From Bacillota bacterium (lineage in GTDB: Bacteria; Bacillota; UBA4882; UBA8346), in assembly GCA_003501365.1 (NCBI GenBank), contig DNPP01000286.1, positions 1-13,535 on the forward strand: DNA of 13,535 nucleotides, in the 5' to 3' direction. Within the stretch, counting starts at the first letter, position 1; every line of letters starts with the position of its first letter. Shown here piece after piece: positions 7,015 through 12,381 of the stretch. The position numbers and the translations under genes are program-made. The notes under the pieces were generated by a model. It saw only the letters and a list, made by a program, of their open reading frames with translations, was not told the origin of the DNA and made no database searches.

Positions 7015-8790
7015 TTATTCCTGACTATCCAAATAACCTAATTCAAAGCCTTCCCGGTTCATATCCCGAATGATTTTAAGCGCTTCCTTCATGGAATAGG
7101 AGGGATGCTCGGCAACGAAAATCACTCGTCCTGTTTCTCCCAAACGTCCGACCCTACCGGCAATCTGAATCAGGGTTTGGCTATCAAAAACCTTTTCATT
7201 ATCCGCCTCCAATACTAATACATCTAGGTTAGGGATGGTAATACCCCGTTCCAAAATGGTCGATGTCACCAAAAAGCATAATTTATTTTGTAATAGATTC
7301 GATTTTGCATCTTCATGAGCAGCGGTCTTGGAATGAATTATGGCTCCAGGAATATCTCGGGCAACAGCCCATTTAATCAGGGCTGAACCATATTCTGCGA
7401 TGGATTTCAAAGTCGGTAGAAAGATCAGGGCCCGCCGACTATCTTGATGACAGCCTAGCAGAAATTGTTGAATCAAGGCCGGAGGCGCCCAACTGGAAAT
7501 AGGATTTGTACCGCTCCTGGTTTTTAATTTCGATATTTGGGGTACAATCAATGGTTTCCGGTGGTAACGGGCTGGAATCGAAACATAGGGCAAAGTGCCG
7601 CTGCGGGTCTTTTGGATCAGTGATTTACCGGGAGTAGCCGTCATAATAATCATATGTCCTCCGGGTCTTAGAGCCCGGTTAACCGCATAATGCAGCATAG
7701 CGCTTCCATCATAAGGATAAGCATCGGCTTCATCCAGAATTACCAAATCAAAACTCTGATAAAACCGCAGGCACTGATGGGTAGTGGCAAGGGTCAGCGG
7801 TGCATCTTGAAAACGTTCGCCGCCCCCGCCATACAATGCGACTATTTCTATCTCCGGAAAAGCATGTTGAATCCTTGGTAATAATTCAACGACCACATCT
7901 TTACGGGGAATTGCAAATAATACTTTCGCGTTTTCGGATAACGTCTTGGCTATCGCTCCATAACTTACCTCGGTTTTCCCAGCCCCACAAGCAGCCCAGA
8001 CCAAAAATTGCCGCTGCTCGGAGGCAAGAAAATCAACGATCGCAGCTGCAGCCCGTTTCTGAGGCGGAGTCAGCTCAAAATCCAATTGGGGCTGGATTGG
8101 CGTCTTCGGTGGTTTTAAAGTTTCTGAAGCCGTCGAAGACGGGGGAAAACTTTGAAAATATAAGGGAATACAACTCTTCGCCAAACCCATGGTCTGACAG
8201 TTGGTACAGGTTAGGCAATGCCTGCTGCCGCAAAACATGCAATTGTCTTCCATAATGGCTTTGCTTTCACCGCAACGTCTGCAAAAAGGAATGCCTAAAA
8301 TGTCAATCGATACGGCTGCCGTACGTTCCAACGTGGATTGGAGATATTGATATTGCAACCAATCCTCTGCATCCCAGGGCAACTCAATCCCGTTTACCCG
8401 GAGAAGTTCCGGGACCTCGGTTCCCAGCAACAACCTGCCCCAAAACAACTTTTCCAACTCCGGCGGATCGAACTCCGGGAATCGCAATTCATGGATGGTG
8501 TGTCTCTGCATCGTATATTTCAAGTGTGGCAAGTATTCTTGAAGTAAACTGGAGGCCAATTTCAAAAATTTTGCCGGAAACAGAATATTGGCATTGGTTT
8601 GCAGATTGCGAAGTAGAATTTCAACAATCCAGATGGGCTGGGGCGGCCGCAAAATCTGCATCTCTTGATAGCCGAGTTGATTTAAATAGAAAGCATCCAC
8701 CCGGGGATTGCTGCTCATTTCAATCCGGGGTTGAAGCCCGGCGCCGGTCGCTAAATAAAGAAAATACTTGGGGGAAAGCAAGTTTACCAC
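7015..8790 (-). CDS. comFA: ComFA, ATP-dependent DNA uptake helicase-like motor
   Basis: ComFA is a DEAD-box-like ATPase that drives single-stranded DNA into the cell during transformation. It is 591 residues from the GTG at 8790. An N-terminal domain of about 165 residues is followed by a cysteine cluster (C170, C173, C184, C187, C192, C195, C198, C207). The helicase core has Walker A (A267-CGAGKT-E), DEAD (353-356), TAT (384-386), STILERGITIP (510-520) and motif VI QIAGRVGRLGETGR (542-555). Bacillus ComFA is about 460 residues, so the N-terminus here is longer. GTG 8790 almost overlaps its own AAAGGCGG; a TTG at 8781 lies 5 nt after GGTGG and is an equal candidate. It is the first visible gene of the operon. 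I see no clear promoter upstream. Confidence 0.94.
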   Translation of the reverse strand: MVNLLSPKYFLYLATGAGLQPRIEMSSNPRVDAFYLNQLGYQEMQILRPPQPIWIVEILLRNLQTNANILFPAKFLKLASSLLQEYLPHLKYTMQRHTIHELRFPEFDPPELEKLFWGRLLLGTEVPELLRVNGIELPWDAEDWLQYQYLQSTLERTAAVSIDILGIPFCRRCGESKAIMEDNCMFCGSRHCLTCTNCQTMGLAKSCIPLYFQSFPPSSTASETLKPPKTPIQPQLDFELTPPQKRAAAAIVDFLASEQRQFLVWAACGAGKTEVSYGAIAKTLSENAKVLFAIPRKDVVVELLPRIQHAFPEIEIVALYGGGGERFQDAPLTLATTHQCLRFYQSFDLVILDEADAYPYDGSAMLHYAVNRALRPGGHMIIMTATPGKSLIQKTRSGTLPYVSIPARYHRKPLIVPQISKLKTRSGTNPISSWAPPALIQQFLLGCHQDSRRALIFLPTLKSIAEYGSALIKWAVARDIPGAIIHSKTAAHEDAKSNLLQNKLCFLVTSTILERGITIPNLDVLVLEADNEKVFDSQTLIQIAGRVGRLGETGRVIFVAEHPSYSMKEALKIIRDMNREGFELGYLDSQE

Positions 8791-9067
8791 CCGCCTTTAA
8801 TATGGCGCTAATGTATTCAATAACCAACTTATAAACTTATAGCATCGTTAAAATTCTACATTTTGTCATTATTTCCTCTATTTTACTTTATAATCAAGAC
8901 AAATCTTATGAGTTCATTACTTACAATGCGAGAGCAATCCCACCCTTCTTAAATGCAAACATTTCAAACATTCATTTATAAAAAATTTAAAAATATTTAC
9001 TATAACTATGGATATTTTCTTAAAAAAATATTATTATTTTTTTAAGAAAATTTATAAATATTAAAGG
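8791..9067. other. AT-rich divergent intergenic region
   Basis: This 277-bp stretch separates the leftward comF-flagellar operon from the rightward SH3-like gene. I see no credible small gene. On the plus strand TATAAT (8889-8894) has TTGTCA 20 nt upstream, a spacing too long for a confident promoter. On the minus strand TATAAG-like boxes precede comFA, but no -35 fits. The far right end holds a long hairpin (separate entry). Confidence 0.4.
9014..9051. repeat. Perfect 17-bp inverted repeat before the SH3-like gene
   Basis: Arms of 17 bp (9014-9030 and 9035-9051) are exactly complementary around a TTAT loop. They consist of TTTTCTT, seven A and TA on one side, mirrored on the other. Only one pair is G-C. 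The arm ends 12 nt before the AAAGGG ribosome site. It could be a terminator, a cruciform, a transposon scar, or a 5' UTR structure; the sequence does not decide. Confidence 0.75.
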
Positions 9068-9076
9068 GTGATGTTA

Positions 9077-9358
9077 TTGAAACGAAAAATTGCATGGTTC
9101 GGATTGGTAATCGCTTTCTTGCTGGGTTCTGCCAATATATTTGGAAGCGAAGAAAAAACTGACTACTCCAAAAACGGAGTCTGTATTGTCCCTGCATCGA
9201 TTCGCGCTGAAGCCAATCAAACCGGTAAATGGCTTTCGTCTTTATCGGTGGGCGAAACCGTAATCCTTACAGGCAGTCCCAAAAAAGATCCTAAGGACTC
9301 CAAAATCGAATATGTTAAAGTAAAACTATCCGACGGCACTGCAATAATCTCTTTTTAG
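9077..9358 (+). CDS. Small exported SH3-like protein, C-terminally truncated
   Basis: The product is about 93 residues. A basic N-terminus (LKRKIAWFG) leads into a hydrophobic segment, VIAFLLGSANIFG, typical of a signal peptide. The mature part resembles bacterial SH3 domains: VCIVPASIRAEANQTGKW, a GETVILTG strand, and YVKVKLSDGT. In that family the strand is normally followed by a Gly-Trp motif and a last strand; here it reads AIISF and stops. The likely start is TTG 9077, 8 nt after AAAGGG, while GTG 9068 and ATG 9071 are too close to it. The stop is 21 bp before a transposase tail, so the 3' end was probably lost when mobile DNA arrived. Role unknown; related domains often bind the cell wall. 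Confidence 0.7.
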   Translation: MKRKIAWFGLVIAFLLGSANIFGSEEKTDYSKNGVCIVPASIRAEANQTGKWLSSLSVGETVILTGSPKKDPKDSKIEYVKVKLSDGTAIISF

Positions 9359-9378
9359 TAACATTTGGAAGAGAAGGA

Positions 9379-9417
9379 ATGGGCGGGCAGTATCATAATT
9401 ATCATGAAGCTGCCTGA
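9379..9417 (+). pseudogene. Transposase C-terminal remnant (copy A)
   Basis: The reading MGGQYHNYHEAA followed by TGA matches the end of the larger decayed transposase in this window (LGGLYHNYHKAS). Nothing upstream belongs to a transposase, so only the last dozen codons survive. It abuts the truncated SH3-like gene. Confidence 0.7.
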
Positions 9418-9546
9418 GTAAAAAAGTCCACACTCGATCATCGACCAATCTTGAAGGCTTGTTTTTTCATGCCGTTTTGCCAAAACTCAAACCTTAATCG
9501 AACAATTTTTGCTCTAACCCTGCCCGTATTTTCAAAGATCGACTTT

Positions 9547-9586
9547 AAAAAATGGAGCCTAACTTTTTCGTTAAGCTCCATTTTTT
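9547..9586 (-). terminator. Strong hairpin with A/T flanks, best on the minus strand
   Basis: The stem is AAAAAATGGAGC paired with GCTCCATTTTTT, extended by TAAC/GTTA around a 6-nt loop. The position between the two stem parts is a C-A mismatch on the plus strand but a U-G wobble on the minus strand. The full 17-bp helix therefore forms only in minus-strand RNA, followed by a U run. This fits a rho-independent terminator for leftward transcripts; the plus-strand version would also work. Confidence 0.75.
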
Positions 9587-9626
9587 GTCCGGATGGATTT
9601 TTTGAAGTCTACAGGCCGTTGGAAAT

Positions 9627-9656
9627 CTAAATCCGGTTGCCGACGCCGTCATAGCT
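9627..9656 (-). pseudogene. RHS/YD-repeat remnant
   Basis: The minus strand reads SYDGVGNRI then TAG. YDxxGNR is the core of the RHS YD repeat. It is only nine residues long and flanked by stops, so it is a scrap at best. It supports the view that RHS cassettes once lay here, because module A directly follows it in the minus-strand direction, just as module C follows the RHS-associated lipoprotein gene. Confidence 0.45.
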
Positions 9657-9703
9657 AAAATTTGGTAATGACTAAAAAAGTTGTCCAACTTAGATGGAAA
9701 TCA

Positions 9704-9712
9704 TGATAAAAT
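9704..9712 (+). promoter_or_regulatory. Possible extended -10 promoter for the coiled-coil gene
   Basis: TGATAAAAT is a TGn-extended -10 (TAAAAT, 5 of 6 to consensus), 27 nt before the ATG at 9740. TTGTCC lies 20 nt upstream of the hexamer, too far for an ideal -35, so activity would depend on the extended -10. Confidence 0.35.
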
Positions 9713-9739
9713 AGTAGACGGGAAGATGAGGTGGTTTCG

Positions 9740-9994
9740 ATGGATGATAATAAAGTGGCTGTCCTGCTGGAAGACCTAATGTCGCAGTTTCGTACTTTTG
9801 GAGAAGGTCTACAACCATTAAACGATAAAGTTGATCGAGTTGAAACCAAAGTTGATAACTTAGATACGAAGCTTGATGCCCATATAGAAGAAAACAGACA
9901 TAACTTTGAAAAAAACTGTCAGGAACATCAACAGTTAATGCAGATGGTTAAAGAACTTGACACTGAAGTAATTCAAATCAAGCGAATAAAATAG
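9740..9994 (+). CDS. Small coiled-coil protein of unknown function
   Basis: The 84-residue product starts MDDNKVAVLLEDLMSQF and is followed by heptad-like blocks KVDRVETKVDNLDTKLDAH (about residues 31-49), then a Glu/His/Gln-rich segment and a second helix ending QIKRIK. It has no signal peptide or membrane segment, so it is probably cytoplasmic and oligomeric. ATG 9740 is chosen because GAGGTGGT lies 4 nt upstream; an in-frame GTG at 9731 sits on that ribosome site. It stands alone between module A and the decayed transposase, with a plausible promoter upstream and a hairpin at its end. Similar short coiled-coil proteins are common as orphans in Bacillota, but I cannot assign a role. Confidence 0.7.
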   Translation: MDDNKVAVLLEDLMSQFRTFGEGLQPLNDKVDRVETKVDNLDTKLDAHIEENRHNFEKNCQEHQQLMQMVKELDTEVIQIKRIK

Positions 9995-10016
9995 AAAGAT
10001 AGACCGTTCTATTTTT
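9988..10016 (+). terminator. Possible weak terminator of the coiled-coil gene
   Basis: AAAATAGA (9988-9995) and TCTATTTT (10008-10015) are perfectly complementary around a 12-nt loop, and a shorter ATAGA/TCTAT stem lies inside. Five T residues end it. The stop codon lies in the 5' arm. The stem is AT-rich and weak. Confidence 0.35.
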
Positions 10017-10048
10017 AAAAAACTCGTTTGTGATGTCATTTCCTCATT

Positions 10049-10954
10049 GTGACAAATTTAATTACAATCCTATCGTCTTTCCACAATTGGTGTACATTCT
10101 TCATCCGCACCTTCAATCTCAAACTAATGGCCCGCACCGCCTTGGGTCAAACCGGAAACCGTCATCGGTTGAATCGTACCGTGTTTCGCTTTTGTTGGAC
10201 GCGAAAGTCAAAAGTATCGCGGCAGACCAGCCTTATCCCATACGACAATTGCGCTAATCAAACGTATTCACCAAGAGAATCCCTTATGGTCGCCCGAACG
10301 GATTCACGATCAACTTATCAATCTTGGGATAGTAGACGTTCCCGCCCCGAATACCATTGCCAAGTATCTTTCCCCTATCCGAAAACCCCCAAGCGAAAAG
10401 TCGTGGCAATCATATAAAACTTTCTGGTAAATCACCACAAAGGCATTTGGGCGATGGATTTCCTGACGGTCCCCACAATATTCTTTAAAGTGTTATATGT
10501 CTTGATTATTATCAGCCATGACCGCAGAGTGATTGAGCATGTTGCAATCACTTCTCACCCCACTTCCGCTTGGGTGACCCAGCAACTCCGGGAAGCAACG
10601 CCTTATAGAATACAACCAAAATACCTAATTCACGATAACGACCGTATTTTCGCAATCAATTCCGTTAGAACAGGATATCGAAGTCCCTGGTAAAATGGAA
10701 TTTGTGAAAGAGCAATCGGCATATTGCGCCGGGAATTACTTGATCACATTATCCCTTTTGACGAGAAGCATCTGGACTGTTTACTTAGGGAATATATTGA
10801 TAATTACTACAACCCGCACCGGACTCATCAAGGGATTGGGCGGTAGACTCCTATAACAACCAAAAGACTTGGAAAAACAACCATTGCGGAAACTGCTTTA
10901 GTTTCAGAACAGATTCTGGGCGGGCTGTATCATAACTATCATAAAGCCTCTTGA
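10049..10954 (+). pseudogene. Decayed rve/DDE transposase, IS481-like
   Basis: Read across frames, this is an integrase-core transposase. The N-terminal part is poorly preserved; from about 10185 it reads VFRFCWTRKSK. After a frame change near 10245 it reads TIALIKRIHQENPLWSPERI, then NTIAKYLSPIRKPPSEKSWQ. Near 10421 the frame shifts back, giving NHHKGIWAMDFLTVPT with the first catalytic Asp and KYLIHDNDRIF with the second. A short deletion follows. A nonsense TAA stands where Gln is expected before NGICERAIG, which carries the catalytic Glu. A second nonsense, TAG, falls after THQGIGR, and the tail ends LGGLYHNYHKAS. With two frameshifts, two nonsense codons and a deletion, it cannot be active. 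Terminal inverted repeats are not evident. The 5' boundary is approximate. Confidence 0.87.
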
Positions 10955-11168
10955 GAAAGGCTCTATTCTCTTTCAAAACATTCATCGTGCACACACTTGG
11001 ATGTTTGGTTTGCTATGCCTTTTCACAAAAGCTATTGTAAAATATTGTAAACTATTCTTGGAAATAATTCAAATTTTCTTTCGCCTATCCCAAATATTCA
11101 TGTCGGTTTTTCAGTTTAAGCCGATTTTTTTACTTATTTTTCTGCCGATGGATTTTTTGAAGCCTACA
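10916..11168 (+). repeat. Module copy B, at the 3' end of the decayed transposase
   Basis: It starts with the transposase tail LGGLYHNYHKAS and stop (10916-10954). A spacer containing CTTGGATGTTTGGTTTGC...ATGCC follows, then hairpin 11103-11131, and it ends with GATGGATTTTTTGAAGCCTACA (11147-11168). It is joined directly to the transposase tail of copy C. This is the only copy still attached to a longer transposase, so it suggests where the module came from. Confidence 0.7.
11103..11131 (+). terminator. Rho-independent-like terminator in module B
   Basis: TCGGTTT (11103-11109) pairs with AAGCCGA (11118-11124), with one G-U wobble on the plus strand, and is followed directly by seven T. This fits a plus-strand terminator placed 150 bp after the transposase stop. 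Confidence 0.55.
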
Positions 11169-11170
11169 CG

Positions 11171-11212
11171 ATCTTAGGCGGACTTTATCATAATTATCGC
11201 AAAGTTACTTAA
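11171..11212 (+). pseudogene. Transposase C-terminal remnant (copy C)
   Basis: Thirteen codons, ILGGLYHNYRKVT plus stop, match the tail of the larger decayed transposase. There is no transposase sequence before it; it follows the end sequence of module B directly. Confidence 0.65.
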
Positions 11213-11310
11213 AGAGTCCCCAGCCTAGACTTACTCCTTATTTTAGCATTTCATCTTGAATGCTTGCTTTGCCATGTCTTATTGGTCGAAGCCTCAATTT
11301 AATATAGAAA

Positions 11311-11355
11311 TTTTTTGATTGAAATTACTCAATTTCCCATTGATCGATCAAAAAA
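11311..11355. repeat. Nested inverted repeat in module C spacer
   Basis: TTTTTTGAT (11311-11319) and ATCAAAAAA (11347-11355) are perfectly complementary. Inside lies a second pair, GAAATT and AATTTC, around a 4-nt loop. The outer right arm is shared with the terminator hairpin at 11350-11390, so the two folds are mutually exclusive. It has no clear counterpart in copies A or B. Confidence 0.4.
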
Positions 11356-11390
11356 TCAAAGCCTAACTTTTATGTTAAGCTTCATTTTTT
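11350..11390 (-). terminator. Terminator of the lipoprotein gene (module C hairpin)
   Basis: On the minus strand AAGCTTAAC pairs with GTTAGGCTT around ATAAAA, including one U-G wobble that is a C-A mismatch on the plus strand. TTTGATTTTTT follows. It lies about 40-80 nt after the lipoprotein stop, as expected for a leftward rho-independent terminator. The same wobble is kept in module A, which supports minus-strand use. Confidence 0.72.
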
Positions 11391-11428
11391 GCTCAGATGG
11401 ATTTTTTGAAGTCGACAGGCCAACATTA

Positions 11429-12292
11429 CTATTTCCAATCAAAATTACTATACGCCCCATCAAGCAATTCTCTAATTAATGCAACTTTTTGATTATTTCT
11501 AAAATCCCAACCTGTAAGGCTTGTTTTATTAAATGATTTATCTTTTGGCGTAAGTTCCATTATGGCTAAATGTTTATTATCCGGAGAAAATTTATAATAA
11601 TATATCTCTAATGGTGATTTATAAAACCATTCTTTACCTGTCTTTATTTCTCTTATTGCTAATCTCCCACCATCTTTTTTAAATACAATATAATCATTGC
11701 TTGGAGATAATTGAGGATCGTACCCATTATCAATATACAATGTAAATTTTTTACTCTCCATATTTAAACAATAGACCTTATTCTCACCGGTTTTACTGTA
11801 AAAAAGCATTTTCCCATCTTCTGACCAAGCATATTCTCCATCAGCTTGAGTTACCAATTTTCTCTCTTTGGTTTTTCGATTAAATATATACAAATTTGGA
11901 TAAGCAACAAAACTGATGCAATCGGATTTTGGTACATATTTTACATAATCATATGAAGCTTCTTTTTCTTCATCACCTTTGAAAACTACGATGGAACTGT
12001 TTGATTTAAGATCATATTCGACTATTAAAAAATCCCCATCTAACCCCAGTATTTTGTCTTTATCTTCCGAGAAAGAGACATCACTAATGCCATTACCTTC
12101 ATTTATATATAAGTATTTATTATTCTTCGGTGTGTAAATTAGATTACATGCTTCATGATACCCACCCCTGAGATCAGGATATAACATTAGAATTTCACCA
12201 TTGTAATCTTTTAATAACTGAGATTTATCTATACAACTAGCTAAAGTGGGTAATAACATAAAAGAAATTATCATAACAAACACCTTCTGCAT
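11429..12292 (-). CDS. Putative lipoprotein with beta-propeller-like repeats, candidate immunity protein
   Basis: The 287-residue product has a signal peptide with a lipobox ending LASC (cleavage before C20), so it should be membrane-anchored and face outside. The rest has repeated strand units typical of TolB/PD40-like propellers: DVSFSEDKDKILGL (71-84), VKYVPKSDCISFVA (117-130), YAWSEDGKMLFYS (154-166), PQLSPSNDYIVFK (193-205) and YKFSPDNKHLAIM (233-245). ATG 12292 lies 8 nt after AAAGGA. It follows the RHS toxin-like gene by 89 bp on the same strand and has its own terminator downstream. It is visibly more AT-rich than the flagellar genes, suggesting transfer. Immunity proteins usually sit just after their toxin, so I infer it neutralises the RHS C-terminal domain at the cell surface. 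It could also be an unrelated lipoprotein. Confidence 0.85.
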   Translation of the reverse strand: MQKVFVMIISFMLLPTLASCIDKSQLLKDYNGEILMLYPDLRGGYHEACNLIYTPKNNKYLYINEGNGISDVSFSEDKDKILGLDGDFLIVEYDLKSNSSIVVFKGDEEKEASYDYVKYVPKSDCISFVAYPNLYIFNRKTKERKLVTQADGEYAWSEDGKMLFYSKTGENKVYCLNMESKKFTLYIDNGYDPQLSPSNDYIVFKKDGGRLAIREIKTGKEWFYKSPLEIYYYKFSPDNKHLAIMELTPKDKSFNKTSLTGWDFRNNQKVALIRELLDGAYSNFDWK

Positions 12293-12315
12293 ATTTTCAA
12301 TCCTTTCTAACCTAA

Positions 12316-12375
12316 TTACTGTTTAAAATTAGCAAAAGATCAGTTCTTTTACCCCTGTACTTGTAGAAACAGTAA
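12316..12375 (-). repeat. Nested inverted repeats between the RHS gene and the lipoprotein gene
   Basis: TTACTGTTT (12316-12324) and AAACAGTAA (12367-12375) are exact complements 42 bp apart. Between them AAAAGA and TCTTTT (12334-12350) form a 6-bp stem around a 5-nt loop. They sit in the 89-bp gap between stop and start, so they could shape the intergenic RNA or bind a regulator. There is no U run after the outer stem, so it does not look like a standard terminator. Confidence 0.45.
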
Positions 12376-12381
12376 ACTTGA

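Larger units (their letters stand above)
9379..9617 (+). repeat. Module copy A: transposase tail, hairpin, conserved end sequence
   Basis: This is one of three diverged copies of a module of about 240-250 bp. It starts with an orphan transposase C-terminus, GGQYHNYHEAA then stop (9382-9417). A spacer of about 130 bp follows, with a CTTGAAGGCTTG...CATGCC stretch also recognisable in the other copies. Next is the hairpin 9547-9586, and the copy ends with GATGGATTTTTTGAAGTC then TACAGGCC (9592-9617). The stop-to-end-sequence distance is 174 bp here, 192 in copy B and 183 in copy C. Confidence 0.75.
11171..11421 (+). repeat. Module copy C: transposase tail, hairpin, conserved end sequence
   Basis: It begins with ILGGLYHNYRKVT and a TAA stop (11171-11212), an orphan transposase tail. 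The spacer has CTTGAATGCTTGCTTTGCC then ATGTC, like copies A and B. The hairpin is at 11350-11390 and the copy ends AGATGGATTTTTTGAAGTC then GACAGGCC (11395-11421). The lipoprotein gene on the opposite strand ends 8 bp further on. Together, copies B and C fill the gene-free stretch 10955-11428. Confidence 0.72.

Noticed and set aside
7800..8255. Plus-strand 151-codon frame
   Set aside because: It lies antisense inside comFA, whose motifs are intact. No start signal is present.
8791..8900. ComK-type AAAA-N5-TTTT box before comFA
   Set aside because: AAAA and TTTT tracts occur, but the spacing does not fit and such tracts are expected by chance in AT-rich DNA.
10030..10257. Separate small gene at the transposase start
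   Set aside because: It overlaps the decayed transposase in another frame; the neighbouring frame gives the transposase match.
9379..11421. CRISPR array
   Set aside because: There are only three diverged copies about 250 or more bp apart, with no short regular repeat-spacer pattern.
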